Origin: JAYFQE01 sp034927345
GTDB taxonomy: Bacteria > Bacillota > Clostridia > Saccharofermentanales > UBA5734
Assembly (NCBI GenBank): GCA_034927345.1
Contig: JAYFQE010000004.1
Span: 189,119 to 253,118 of the forward strand
DNA: 64,000 nt
Reading direction: 5' to 3'
Part shown: in pieces, positions 34,098 to 44,267 of the stretch
Layout: the number at the start of each line of letters is the position of its first letter
Numbering within the stretch: position 1 is the first letter of the stretch
Made by a program: the position numbers and the translations under genes
Notes under the pieces: model-generated
Told to the model about the DNA's origin: nothing
The model's input: the letters and a program-made list of their open reading frames with translations, nothing else
Database searches by the model: none

Positions 34098-35816
34098 TTG
34101 AAAATTAGCAAACTAGTTGGTAACCGATTTAAAGAGCGGCCTTCCGATTGTGTTATCGACAGCCACGCGCTCATGCTTAGAGGCGGTTATATGAAATATG
34201 TGGCAAGCGGGATTTTTTCACAATATGCGCCGCTTCGCCGTATCACAAGAAAGCTTGAACAGATAATCCGGGAAGAAATGGATGCCATAGATGGGCAGGA
34301 GGTTTTGTTTCCGGTAGTGTTGCCGGGCGCTTTATGGGAAGAATCCGGCCGGTATGCCCGCATTGGCAGCGAATTGGTCAAATTTAAAGATAGAAACCAA
34401 AATCCGCTTGTACTAGGAATGACACATGAAGAGGCAGCTGTGCACCTGGCCCGGGAGTATGGAAAAAGTTATGCCCGATATCCCTTTATGATCTATCAAA
34501 TACAAACCAAGTTCAGAGACGAAGCCCGTCCTCGCGGGGGATTGATTCGAGTCCGTGAATTTACAATGAAGGACGCTTATTCATTCCACACGTCACAAGA
34601 GGACTTGGATCAGTATTATGCACGATGTTTTCAGGCTTATGAGAATATCTTTTCCCGGGCCGGCATTCCAGAGGTAATATCCGTTGCGTCTGATTCGGGA
34701 ATGATGGGCGGCAGCCTGTCGCACGAGTTTATGTTGTTAACGCCGGCTGGGGAAGACTCGATAGCAATATGCGGCGAATGCCATTATCGCGCCAACCTGG
34801 AGGCTGCCGAGAATATGGTTGTCAACTGCCGTATTGGTGAAACCGAAACATTGGAGCTGGTCTATACACCTGACATACATACCGTTGACGATCTGTGTTC
34901 ATTCTTGAAAACGCCTTTGGAACGCTCCTGTAAGGCGGTTGTTTATCAAAAGGGCAGTTCCGGAGCCTATGTTGTTGTGTTTATCAGAGGCGATTTTGAT
35001 GTCAACGAAACAAAATTGGCAAATTATCTGGACGATGAACTATATCCTGCCGTCATCACAGAGGATTGCGGGCTTTTTGCCGGATTCATCGGACCGTATC
35101 ATATAAAAGGCGATATCGTCGTTTTGTTTGATCGATCCCTGCAAGGTACACATAATTTATCTTGCGGAGCCAATATTGTTGACCATCATTATACGGGTTT
35201 ACAAATAGAACGTGATGTCGGCAGTGTGGCATATCTGGATCTTGCCAAAGCAAAAGAAGGCGGAATCTGTCCCCAATGCGGCAAAAAGGCAATATCGATT
35301 TCCCGCGGCATAGAAGTCGGCAATATTTTCCAGTTGGGTGACAAATACACCAGAGCTATGGACATGCGTTTTATTGATCAGGACGGCAATCCACAATACC
35401 CGGTCATGGGGTGTTACGGCATCGGCATCGGCAGATTGGCCGCGGCTATTTGTGAAGCGCATCACGATGATTACGGCCCGATATGGCCGATATCGGTTGC
35501 TCCGTGGCAAGTTTATCTTTGCTGTGTTCGTTCGGACGATGTGGCGGCAAAAAGCTGCGCCGATTCTTTATATAACGAATTGCAAAACCGGGGAACCGAA
35601 GTTATTTATGACGACAGACCGGTCAGAGCCGGCGTTATGTTCTCGGACGCGGATTTACTCGGCGTACCCATAAAAGTTGTTGTCAGCCCCCGCAATATTC
35701 AGGCTTCATACTGTGAAATTATCACCAGAGATAAACAAATAAACATAAAGGCAAACTTGAATGAAGCCATTGATTCAATTGAAAAATTAATTGATCAATT
35801 AAAATCGCAGGATTAG
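34098..35816 (+). CDS. proS: Prolyl-tRNA synthetase (bacterial type)
   Basis: A 572-residue class II synthetase. Motif 1 region SGIFSQYAPLRRITRKLEQIIREEM, motif 2 FRDEARPRGGLIRVREFTMKDAYSFH, the editing (INS/YbaK-like) domain at about 220-390, and motif 3 GCYGIGIGRLAAA, then the anticodon-binding domain at about 470-572 (DDRPVRAGVMFSDADLLGVP). TTG 34098 is chosen: GGGGGAG lies 5-6 bases upstream and the product starts KISKLVGNRFKE as in family members; an in-frame ATG at 34041 has no such site. Confidence 0.95.
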   Translation: MKISKLVGNRFKERPSDCVIDSHALMLRGGYMKYVASGIFSQYAPLRRITRKLEQIIREEMDAIDGQEVLFPVVLPGALWEESGRYARIGSELVKFKDRNQNPLVLGMTHEEAAVHLAREYGKSYARYPFMIYQIQTKFRDEARPRGGLIRVREFTMKDAYSFHTSQEDLDQYYARCFQAYENIFSRAGIPEVISVASDSGMMGGSLSHEFMLLTPAGEDSIAICGECHYRANLEAAENMVVNCRIGETETLELVYTPDIHTVDDLCSFLKTPLERSCKAVVYQKGSSGAYVVVFIRGDFDVNETKLANYLDDELYPAVITEDCGLFAGFIGPYHIKGDIVVLFDRSLQGTHNLSCGANIVDHHYTGLQIERDVGSVAYLDLAKAKEGGICPQCGKKAISISRGIEVGNIFQLGDKYTRAMDMRFIDQDGNPQYPVMGCYGIGIGRLAAAICEAHHDDYGPIWPISVAPWQVYLCCVRSDDVAAKSCADSLYNELQNRGTEVIYDDRPVRAGVMFSDADLLGVPIKVVVSPRNIQASYCEIITRDKQINIKANLNEAIDSIEKLIDQLKSQD

Positions 35817-35829
35817 GTATGGATGAAAA

Positions 35830-36858
35830 TTATTGATCGGTAAATCGCCAGATGCGTGAATCAATGTAAATCGAATGATCTTCCGGCAGCAGACCGTCGG
35901 ACAGATAGGCGTATGCGGCCTCGATGCAGCGAACGCCCTGCGTATAGGTGTCCTGAGCCAGTAAAGCTGCAATCATGCCGCTTTGCGTATACTGAGTATT
36001 TTTTTCGGGATTTTCATAGCCGACAACAACAATTTTTTCCGGAGGCTTTAGTTTGCGGATGGCCAGACATACCTGGGGCAGCATCCCCTGGGATACGTAG
36101 ACGGCTTGAAACTGGTTGTCATATTTTTCATGGAGAATGCGCGCTAATTGCGCAGAAAAACTTGAGGGGGAGATATTCCGGGTGTCTACGGTTCCTACCC
36201 AGCGTGCTTTTGGCGCCAAAAGAGTGATCCTGCGGCGAAAGCCTTCATCTCTCTGGTTGACCATGACCGGTGAGCCGTATGTAATTTTTAGAATATCGGC
36301 GTGTGTAAACAACATATTTGCACAGGCATCGGCCAGACGAACGCCATCCATATAAAAATCCGAGCCGGTATAAAACAGAAAGGGGAAATCTGCAGATTCA
36401 TTAAAGCAGACAACGGGTATCCGTCCGGCAATTTGTGCGAGTTTTTGCTGAACCGAGGTAAATGCCGGCGGCGTAATGATCAGTAAATCAATCTGCAGAT
36501 CTTCCAGATAATCCAGACAGTACAGCGCATCCTTTTCACTGCATAGATTCGCAAAAAGACTGAATACGACGTGCAAGTTTTGATGATTAGATTCTGCTGC
36601 CTGCATGCCAAGAATAGCCGGATTCCAAAAATAATAGGGATTGATCGGCATGACGACGCCAACCAGAAAGCCGGTGCTTCTTTGCTTAACCCGCTTTTTT
36701 TGCACCGGCGTGTATTCGAGAGCCTGCGCTGTTTTTAATATCGCTTCCTTAGTCTGGCTGTCAACTGAACCGCAATTGTTTAATGCTTTGGATACAGTAG
36801 ATTGGGATAAATTCATTATCTGAGAAATCGTTTGAGCGTTTCCCTTTTCATTTTTCAT
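35830..36858 (-). CDS. LacI-family transcriptional regulator
   Basis: A 342-residue regulator. The N-terminal HTH TISQIMNLSQSTVSKALNNCGSVD and hinge helix are typical of LacI proteins; about 65-340 form a periplasmic-binding-protein-like sensor (FLVGVVMPINPYYFWNPAILG, LLIITPPAF, QAVYVSQGM). It is divergent from the Gfo/Idh dehydrogenase at 37057 (198-base gap), so that gene and itself are the likely targets. The inducer is probably a sugar or sugar acid and is unknown. GAGGAT lies 5 bases before the ATG. Confidence 0.92.
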   Translation of the reverse strand: MKNEKGNAQTISQIMNLSQSTVSKALNNCGSVDSQTKEAILKTAQALEYTPVQKKRVKQRSTGFLVGVVMPINPYYFWNPAILGMQAAESNHQNLHVVFSLFANLCSEKDALYCLDYLEDLQIDLLIITPPAFTSVQQKLAQIAGRIPVVCFNESADFPFLFYTGSDFYMDGVRLADACANMLFTHADILKITYGSPVMVNQRDEGFRRRITLLAPKARWVGTVDTRNISPSSFSAQLARILHEKYDNQFQAVYVSQGMLPQVCLAIRKLKPPEKIVVVGYENPEKNTQYTQSGMIAALLAQDTYTQGVRCIEAAYAYLSDGLLPEDHSIYIDSRIWRFTDQ

Positions 36859-37056
36859 GATCTATCCTCACGATTCCGGCATTGCGATCATTCTTTTTGT
36901 ATCATCACATGTTTTCATTTTTCCTGTAATACACAGATTGAACAAAAATTGCCCGAACGATTTGGCGATTTCTGACATGATAAAAAAGCACGGGGCATGG
37001 GATGATGATAATCATGGAAGGGTAACCGGTCAATTAACATTGAAAGAAGGATTTTT

Positions 37057-38316
37057 ATGACAGGCAAATTGAAAGTCGGCGTTTTTGGCGCTGCCCGCGG
37101 AAAATGTATGATCGATGTTTTAGCCAAGCATCCGGATGCACAATTGGTGGCGGTTTGCGATAAATACAAGCCGCTGCTCCAGGAAGTGACCAAGCTGGCC
37201 GAAACGACCGGGGAGAAGGTTGCTGTTTATGAAGATTTTGAAGATTTCTTCCGTCATGATATGGACGCCGTGGTATTGGCCAATTATGCCAATGAACACG
37301 CGACTTATGCCATCCGTCTGTTAAAATCAGGCCGGCATGTGATGAGCGAAGTCTTGCCTTGCGAAACGATGGCCCAGGCCGTTGCTCTGGTCGAAGCTGT
37401 CGAAGAAAGCGGGAAGGTTTATGCTTATGCGGAAAACTATTGTTATATGAACCAAACATTTGAAATGTGGAAAAGATACGAACGCGGTGAAATCGGCGAG
37501 ATAACCTATGCCGAAGGTGAGTATGTTCATGACTGTTCCTCAATCTGGCCGCAGATTACTTATGGCGAACGTAACCATTGGCGCAATATCATGTTTTCAA
37601 CGTTCTATTGCACCCACAGTATCGGCCCGATGCTGACCATATCCGGCCGGCGTCCGGTTCAGGTTGTGGGTTTTGAAACGCCGCTTAACCAGCAGATGAT
37701 CGATCTCGGTTCATTAGACGGCGGCTGCGGCGCTATCGAGATGATCACATTGGATAATGGCGCCATTGCCAAAAGCGTCCACGGCGGTTTAAAACGTGAG
37801 CCGGGCAGCATAAATTACGAGATTTACGGAACCCGCGGCATGATGGAAACCGAACGATTTGATTCCACGAAGTTAAATGTCTATATCGAAGGTGAAAAGC
37901 TTTGCCATGGCGAATTGAAAAATTATGCGCCGGAGAAGTTTGTATCAGCTGATTTAGCGGCAACTTTTGGCGGTCATGGCGGCAGCGACTTTTATGCGAC
38001 ACATTTTTTCCTTCAAAAAATATTAGGCCGCCCGGAAGGGGTAAAATACAGTATTGATGTTTATACGGCAGTGGATATGGGCATCTGCGGCATACTGGCA
38101 TATCGTTCAATACTCAACGGCAATCATCCCGTTCAAGTGCCGAATCTCCGGATTAAGGAAGAACGGGACGCTTACCGGCATGATCATGCCTGCACGAATC
38201 CGCCTGTCGCGGGCGATATGATATTGCCTCATTATCATGCCGGCAATTTTCCGATTCCTGATACGGTATATGAGAAGGTTCGCCGTCTCTGGCTTGAGGG
38301 CAAAAATGCCGAATAA
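37057..38316 (+). CDS. Gfo/Idh/MocA-family NAD(P)-dependent oxidoreductase
   Basis: A 419-residue dehydrogenase with a Rossmann N-terminus (KVGVFGAARGKCMIDVLAKHPDAQLVAVCD), ending the GxG-type loop as GAARGK, a middle YAYAENYCYMNQTFEMWKRY containing the conserved (A/E)-x-x substrate helix, and a C-terminal alpha/beta domain (MIEIDNGAIAKSV-like strands, HGGLKREPGSINYEIYGTRGMME). Such enzymes oxidise or epimerise cyclic sugars and inositols. It is probably controlled by the divergent LacI regulator. AAGAAGGA lies about 5 bases before the ATG. The downstream region carries an attenuator for abc-f, not for this gene. Confidence 0.88.
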   Translation: MTGKLKVGVFGAARGKCMIDVLAKHPDAQLVAVCDKYKPLLQEVTKLAETTGEKVAVYEDFEDFFRHDMDAVVLANYANEHATYAIRLLKSGRHVMSEVLPCETMAQAVALVEAVEESGKVYAYAENYCYMNQTFEMWKRYERGEIGEITYAEGEYVHDCSSIWPQITYGERNHWRNIMFSTFYCTHSIGPMLTISGRRPVQVVGFETPLNQQMIDLGSLDGGCGAIEMITLDNGAIAKSVHGGLKREPGSINYEIYGTRGMMETERFDSTKLNVYIEGEKLCHGELKNYAPEKFVSADLAATFGGHGGSDFYATHFFLQKILGRPEGVKYSIDVYTAVDMGICGILAYRSILNGNHPVQVPNLRIKEERDAYRHDHACTNPPVAGDMILPHYHAGNFPIPDTVYEKVRRLWLEGKNAE

Positions 38317-38339
38317 AAGTATGAAAAGAGATAGGATGA

Positions 38340-38368
38340 TTGACGCTTTCCCGGTTTTTTGATATGAT
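38340..38368 (+). promoter_or_regulatory. Sigma-A promoter of the ABC-F leader
   Basis: TTGACG (38340-38345), 17-base spacer and TATGAT (38363-38368), starting transcription near 38375, about 300 bases upstream of the ABC-F gene. Confidence 0.75.
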
Positions 38369-38404
38369 CCAACTAAAATATTACTTTGAACAATGAGGAT
38401 GAAC

Positions 38405-38563
38405 ATGAACCGCACACATAAATGGATCGCATACCAATCGCTCATGACCGCCAGAATGGCCTTGATGGGGATTAGTGCGCCCTTTTGCCGGCAGCAGTCC
38501 GACTTTGTCAGGCGGTCATCGATCATTCCTCAGCGGCATCAGCTGACTTTTCGTCAACGCTAA
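38405..38563 (+). CDS. Putative 52-residue leader peptide (uORF) of the ABC-F gene
   Basis: ATG at 38405 is preceded by GAGGATGAAC (GAGG 6-7 bases upstream) and opens a 52-codon frame ending TAA at 38561-38563. The peptide is basic (MNRTHKWIAYQSL..., ending HQLTFRQR) and resembles no family I know. It lies between a good promoter and a strong terminator (38588), the layout of ribosome-mediated attenuation known for antibiotic-resistance ABC-F genes such as vmlR and msr. I read it as a regulatory leader rather than a functional protein. Confidence 0.5.
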   Translation: MNRTHKWIAYQSLMTARMALMGISAPFCRQQSDFVRRSSIIPQRHQLTFRQR

Positions 38564-38587
38564 AGCCTGTCTGAAAGAAAACGATCG

Positions 38588-38626
38588 AACCCCAAAGCAA
38601 AAGAGGCTTTGGGGTTTTTCTTTTTT
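38588..38626 (+). terminator. Intrinsic terminator in the ABC-F leader
   Basis: Perfect 11-bp stem AACCCCAAAGC/GCTTTGGGGTT with a 7-base loop, followed by TTTTTCTTTTTT. An alternative helix CTAAAGCCT (38560-38568) with AGGCTTTGG (38604-38612), with one G-T pair, would disrupt it and overlaps the uORF stop codon. Confidence 0.85.
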
Positions 38627-38677
38627 CAGCACACTATTTTGCCCGGCATAGTTATGTGAAGACGGAGGAGTCTGTAA

Positions 38678-40591
38678 ATGATAGAGATCAGCGTGCAACA
38701 ACTGAGTAAATATTTTGGAGCAAAGGAAATTTTTTCTCATATATCTTTTGAATTGATGACCGGCGAACGGGTTGGTCTGATCGGCAATAACGGATGCGGC
38801 AAAACCACACTCCTGAAAATAATTCAAGGCAGTGAAGATTGCCAGTCCGGCAGCATCCAGATAAGAAAAGGCGCCCGGGTCCGCTATCTTGACCAATTTA
38901 TGGATTTTGGGTCAGCTATGACGGTACAGGAAGTTTGCTCTGCTGCATTTCAGGAGATCGAGGCGCTCCGGGTTCAACTCAGCATACTCGAGCAAGCCAT
39001 GACGCAAATATCAGGCGCCGAACTGGATCGCGCAGTCCGGCGATATGGCCAGATCCTGGAATTATACGAAAATAATCACGGTTACGATAGCGAAAGCCAC
39101 CTGGAAACCGTTCTGCAAGGCCTGGAAATTCCATCGGCCATGCGCGGTCAGGTTTTTGCCGGATTAAGCGGCGGCGAGAAGACACGGGTTGCCCTAGCCC
39201 GGCTGCTTCTGGAAAATCCGGATATCCTGCTGCTTGATGAACCGTCCAATCATTTGGATATTCCGGCTGTTGAATGGCTGGAAAATTTCTTGAAAACATA
39301 TCGCGGCACGGTTCTCATTGTTTCGCATGATCGCCGCTTTCTTGATCAAACGGTAACCCGGATCATTGAGTTGCAGCCTGACCGGGCTGAATGTTACTTA
39401 GGCGGCTACAGTGCTTATGTTGTAGAAAAAGAACGCCGGTTTCAACTGGCGCTGCACGAATATGAAAATCAACAAAAGAAAATCGAACGCATGGAGGAGC
39501 AAATTGAACGGTATAAAATATGGGGCGCCATGCGTGAAAGTGAGGTCATGGAAAAAAACGCCAAGGTTCTTGAACGGAAACTGAATAAAATCGAACGGCT
39601 TGACCGTCCGGCTGTTAATAGTCCGCAAATGAAGATGGATATGGATATTTCACGCCGGTCCGGCCGGGAAGTTCTGCGGATAACCGGCTTGGCGAAATCA
39701 TTCGGCCGGCGTCAACTGTTTGCCGATCTGGATCTTCAGTTAAACTATCGTGACCGTGCATGTCTTTTAGGCAGGAATGGTTGCGGTAAGACGACGCTTC
39801 TGAAGATCATCCTGCAGGAGCTGCCGGCCGACCGAGGCAGTGTACATCTTGGAGCCGGTTTGGTTGTCGGATATTTACCGCAGGAAGTTACTTTTACTGA
39901 CGAAAGCCAAACGCTCCTGGATTATTTCTCCCGCCGGTACCAGATAACAACCGGCGAGGCCTGGTCCGAGCTGGCCCGGGCTTTGTTCCGAAAGGATGAT
40001 GTACACAAGCAGATCAGAAATCTCTCCGGCGGTGAGAGAAGCCGATTGAAGCTTTGCTCGCTTTGTTACGAAAAAGTAAACTTGTTGATTATGGACGAAC
40101 CGACAAATCACTTGGATATTGAATCACGCGAGGTTTTAGAAAATAACCTTCAGGTTTACGAAGGAACACTGCTTTTTGTATCGCATGACCGATATTTCAT
40201 CGAAAAAGTTGCCGATCAGATCTTGGCCTTTGAAGGGGGAAAAATAAGAACCTATCCGATGGGATATGCGGATTATTGCGAACAGGTAAAGCGGGAGCCA
40301 TTCAAAGCCGCGGCAGATCATCCGGTTCAACGCCCCGAGCCGCCGCGCGCTGCTGCCGGATCCGGCAACAAAGGCGCGTCGTCCGGAAGCATTGTTTCTC
40401 CATCAGAAGAGATCATGAAATTGGAAACAATGATCGGACAAGCGGAGCAGGAACAGAAAATTCTGGAATCCGAAATCCAAATCCATGGCTTTGACGCTGG
40501 CCGGCTGATGGAACTATACCAAGAAAAAGAAGTGCTGGAACAAAAAATCGATCAGCTCCTGTTGAAATGGGAACAATTATTACAAGTATGA
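38678..40591 (+). CDS. ABC-F family ATPase
   Basis: A 637-residue soluble protein with two ABC domains and no membrane segments. First domain: Walker A GNNGCGKTT, signature LSGGEKTRVALARLL, Walker B ILLLDEPSNHLD. Linker (P-site tRNA interaction motif region) at about 250-320, charged and helical (ENQQKKIERMEEQIERYKIWG). Second domain: GRNGCGKTT, LSGGERSRLKLCSL, LLIMDEPTNHLD. A C-terminal coiled coil (about 565-637) follows a low-complexity segment. Both EQ-type Walker B glutamates are kept. The family acts on ribosomes; some members confer antibiotic resistance. The leader attenuator favours the resistance group (inference). GGAGGAG lies about 9 bases before the ATG. Confidence 0.9.
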   Translation: MIEISVQQLSKYFGAKEIFSHISFELMTGERVGLIGNNGCGKTTLLKIIQGSEDCQSGSIQIRKGARVRYLDQFMDFGSAMTVQEVCSAAFQEIEALRVQLSILEQAMTQISGAELDRAVRRYGQILELYENNHGYDSESHLETVLQGLEIPSAMRGQVFAGLSGGEKTRVALARLLLENPDILLLDEPSNHLDIPAVEWLENFLKTYRGTVLIVSHDRRFLDQTVTRIIELQPDRAECYLGGYSAYVVEKERRFQLALHEYENQQKKIERMEEQIERYKIWGAMRESEVMEKNAKVLERKLNKIERLDRPAVNSPQMKMDMDISRRSGREVLRITGLAKSFGRRQLFADLDLQLNYRDRACLLGRNGCGKTTLLKIILQELPADRGSVHLGAGLVVGYLPQEVTFTDESQTLLDYFSRRYQITTGEAWSELARALFRKDDVHKQIRNLSGGERSRLKLCSLCYEKVNLLIMDEPTNHLDIESREVLENNLQVYEGTLLFVSHDRYFIEKVADQILAFEGGKIRTYPMGYADYCEQVKREPFKAAADHPVQRPEPPRAAAGSGNKGASSGSIVSPSEEIMKLETMIGQAEQEQKILESEIQIHGFDAGRLMELYQEKEVLEQKIDQLLLKWEQLLQV

Positions 40592-40631
40592 TATAATTTC
40601 TATTTGCGGGCTAATGGCTGCAGGGAAGAGA

Positions 40632-42032
40632 ATGCATATGATCTCAAAAAGTAAAAACATGGATATGTGCAATGGACCGCTGTTCGGCAAGATCCTGATA
40701 TTTGCTTTACCCATTATGTTTATGAATATTCTGCAGTTGCTGTTCAATGCCGCCGATATGATCGTGGTCGGCCGCTTTTCAGGACGCGAGGCGTTGGCTG
40801 CCGTCGGCGCGACCGGCTCTCTCATCAATCTTATTGTCAATTTTTTTATGGGGCTGTCAGTAGGCACGAGCGTCGTCGTGGCTCAGGATTACGGCGCCGG
40901 CAAACCGGAGGCGGTGAGCCGGTCTGTGCACACTTCCATAGCAATCAGCATTATTGGCGGACTGATTGTCATGGTGCTGGGCCTCGTTCTTTGTACACCC
41001 ATGCTGCGCATGATGGGTACGCCGTCGGATATCATTGATCTGTCGGCGATCTATATGAAAATATACTTTATCGGCGCGCCTGCCAGCATGATTTTCAACT
41101 TTGGCGCGGCAATATTGCGTGCCATTGGCGACAGCCGCCGCCCGATGTATTATCTGATTGTTGCCGGCATTGTAAACGTTATATTGAATTTGTTTTTTGT
41201 GATCGTCCTGCATATGAATGTAGCAGGCGTAGCTTGGGCTACGATTATTTCTCAGAATATTTCGATGATTCTCATTATAATCTGCCTGTGCAAAAGCGAT
41301 GAAGCCATCCGTTTTTTCCCCAGTCGCATGCGCATTGATGGACGCAAATTGAAACAGATTGTCAGGATTGGCCTGCCTGCCGGTTTGCAGAGCCTTTTAT
41401 TCTCCATCTCCAATGTGCTGATCCAGTCGGCTATCAATTCTTTCGGTTCCATCATGGTCGCGGCCAGTTCCGCCGCCGCCAATGTTGAAGGCTTTGTCGG
41501 CACAACGATGAATGCCTATTATAACGCGGCGATTACCTTTACCGGACAGAATATGGGCGCGAAGAAATATCAGCGTATCGACGCTATAGCCAAAGTGTGC
41601 ACGATCCTGATTTTTGCCACTTGGATCCTCCTGGGCGGCGGAACACTGCTTTTCGGCAAACAGCTGCTCTCTATTTATACGACTGATCCGGAGGTAATAG
41701 AATTGGGTATGCTCCGTTTAGTCGTGATGCTCGCCGCATACTTCACTTGCGGCATTATGAATGTATTTCCCGGGTTGACCCGCGGGATGGGCTACTCCGT
41801 TCTGCCGATGATATGCACGCTGGCCGGCGCCTGCTTTATGCGGATCGTTTGGTTATGGACATTCTTTGCCTGGGATCCGACCGTGATCATGCTTTTCCTC
41901 TGCTATCCGATCACCTGGGCTTTAGCCGGTATAGGTCAGGTGGGCAGCTTTTTCTATGCGCGCCGCCAAGTCCGTAAATTGCCCGGCCCGCAGATCGTAA
42001 CTCCAGAAGAAGTGCGCTGCTGTCCTGACTGA
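40632..42032 (+). CDS. MATE-family multidrug/toxin efflux transporter
   Basis: A 466-residue, about 12-helix membrane protein. KILIFALPIMFMNILQLLFNAADMIVVGRF is the MatE N-terminal signature, and GMNAYYNAAITFTGQNMGAKKYQR starts the second half as in MepA/DinF-like exporters. It probably exports cationic drugs with Na+ or H+. ATG 40632 is chosen (AGGGA 5 bases upstream) over ATG 40614. It lies 40 bases after the ABC-F gene and may be co-transcribed, forming a drug-defence pair (inference). Confidence 0.9.
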   Translation: MHMISKSKNMDMCNGPLFGKILIFALPIMFMNILQLLFNAADMIVVGRFSGREALAAVGATGSLINLIVNFFMGLSVGTSVVVAQDYGAGKPEAVSRSVHTSIAISIIGGLIVMVLGLVLCTPMLRMMGTPSDIIDLSAIYMKIYFIGAPASMIFNFGAAILRAIGDSRRPMYYLIVAGIVNVILNLFFVIVLHMNVAGVAWATIISQNISMILIIICLCKSDEAIRFFPSRMRIDGRKLKQIVRIGLPAGLQSLLFSISNVLIQSAINSFGSIMVAASSAAANVEGFVGTTMNAYYNAAITFTGQNMGAKKYQRIDAIAKVCTILIFATWILLGGGTLLFGKQLLSIYTTDPEVIELGMLRLVVMLAAYFTCGIMNVFPGLTRGMGYSVLPMICTLAGACFMRIVWLWTFFAWDPTVIMLFLCYPITWALAGIGQVGSFFYARRQVRKLPGPQIVTPEEVRCCPD

Positions 42033-42100
42033 TCAATCATTTCCATTAAAGGATAATTCATTGCATAATTGATCTTGTATAAAATGTCGGGGGTAAAAAG

Positions 42101-44196
42101 ATGAGCATTGAAAACCGGATTATTCCCATTCCGCAAAAGATCGAATACCTTGATGGCGAAGCCATCATACTCGGTGAGCCTGGAAAAGCGCTGTACTGCC
42201 TCGAATTATCTTCATTGCCGGATGACCCGCTGGCGTAAAGAACCCCGAACAGGCATATTTGTTGTCGGTGACAGCCGAAGGAATCGAATTGACCGGGTAT
42301 GGCATACCCGGGCTTTATTATGGCGCCATCACGTTAAGGCAATGTATCGTGCTGGAGAACAACAGAATAACGCTGCCGCCCATGCGTCTGATCGACTGGC
42401 CGGATATGAAGACGCGCGGGCATTTTATGGAGAGCCGTTATGGGTCTAACCTGATGACGCTAGACGATTGGAAATGCCTGGTCGACAATATGGCCAATAT
42501 GAAAATGAATCAGCTGGTTATATCGGTTTATGGATGTTGGTGCGTCCAGTATGACGGCAGAGTCAGTGAATATTTATACGTCCCGATTAAAAAATATCCT
42601 GCTTTGAAAACACCTGTAGTAATCCGTTATTTTTCACCGGCTGCCAACCGCTGGATCGACCGCGAGCAACTGCCGCCTATGTTTGAACAGGACTTTTTGG
42701 GCGATCTCATTACTTATGGAAAATCCTGCGGCGTGACGATCTTCCCGCTTTTCAACTCATTTGGCCACAACACGCTGATACCGGCCGCTTATCCGGAAGT
42801 ATCCGCGAAGGATGAGCAGGGCAATCCGAGTTTAACGGGATTTTGCACCGCTGAAGAAAAAACCTATGAGCTGTTGTTTTCGATTTATGACGAGATCATT
42901 GACCGCTACTTGGCGCCTCATGGTATTGACAGCTTTCATCTGGGCCTGGATGAGGTCTGGGACGGTATCGCACATAATGCCCAGGATGTTTACAAGATCC
43001 GTTCGCCATGGTGCAAATGTCCGCAATGCCGGGAGAAAAGCCGGAAGAACATTTATATCAACCATGCGGTCCGGCTGATCAAACATCTGAAGAGCCGCGG
43101 CATGAAGAATATCTATATGTATCATGATATGTTGATCAGCCATGGCGATTCTATTGATTCGGAAAGCTGCGAGGACATGATGAAAGCTCTGGCAGATCAT
43201 GATCTGCTGGATACGGTGGTTATTGACTGGTGGACTTATTCAGCCCATAAAGAGAACCTTATGTTTCAGACGACTCGCCCTGAGCTGGGCCTGCGCCGTA
43301 CAGTCAAACCGTGGAATGGCTATTATCACTGGACTATGCTGAGCAACGCTCTCCCGAATGTGGCGTTGCTGGCAAAAATGGGCATAGAGGAAGGCGTGGA
43401 AGGCATGCAGTCCTATAGCGCCTGGGATGAAAGCTATGACCGCAATCATGTTGGCCAGGCGGATTTCAGCTGGAACTACAACGGAACGGGAAGCATAGCC
43501 CGAGTGAAGGAACATTATATATCAGCTCATTTTGCAACACAGCATGAAGCCGCTCAAAAAGCTTTTCAACTCATGGACTGGATTTGCGAGGACAAGAAGA
43601 AAAAATATGAAGACGGTACGGCGGTTCTATCCAATTACGGCTTATTGATGCATACCTTATCCTATTATTTTTACAGTTACGTAAAAGCCGGAAAACCCTA
43701 TCCGCGTATTTTCCCGGGAGAGGCGCTGCAAGCGGTGCAGGACCGCCGCCAGGAAACGGAGCAAGCCCTGATTGAGATCAGGAGCATGGCTCGGGAAGCC
43801 GGAGCGTTGTTCGAGACGATTGTCCTTGATCAGCGGTGCGATACCCGGATGGCCGGACGATTTGCTTATGAGGCAAATAATTATCTTTGCCTGGCTGAGG
43901 ATTATCTGGCTTTGTTGAATATGGCGGATTTGTCGGTATCTGACTGCCCCGGCCGGTTCGATCAAATTAAAACCGTTGCCGGCCGGAGGAAATTAGCCAG
44001 AACAAGGTTGATGGCGCAATTGGAAAAGACCAAGGAACAGTTTCTCCTTGCCAGCCATATGCGTAATCACACGATATTCATGCAATATTTCGCCGACCTG
44101 GAAGGATATCTGGCCAATACGCCAATTGAGAAAATCCAGCTTGATTTTAGCGATAATACGCATTTCAGCAGCGAAGTTTTCCGCAAATTGCGCTGA
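42101..44196 (+). pseudogene. GH20-like beta-N-acetylhexosaminidase, frameshifted in the N-terminal domain
   Basis: The natural start is ATG 42101 (GGGGG 8 bases upstream), reading MSIENRIIPIPQKIEYLDGEA, a typical GH20 N-terminal domain. This frame ends at TAA 42236. The protein then continues in another frame from about 42226 (AGVKNPEQAYLLSVTAEGIEL), so one base is lost or two gained between about 42223 and 42236, perhaps in the CCC at 42226. The N-terminal domain is also short. The catalytic part is intact: HLGLDEVW (Asp-Glu pair at 42949-42954) and about 640 residues in all. Translation from TTG 42259 would lack a ribosome-binding site. No signal peptide is seen. It may be a sequencing error or a real pseudogene. 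Confidence 0.75.
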
Positions 44197-44267
44197 GCGG
44201 CCGCCTTTCGGCATTATCATGTGAGCAGTAAAACGCCTCGGGCTTGTCGGAGACATCTTGATCGATG

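Noticed and set aside
42219..42240. Programmed ribosomal frameshift in the GH20-like gene
   Set aside because: No slippery heptamer or downstream structure is visible; mutation or sequencing error is simpler.
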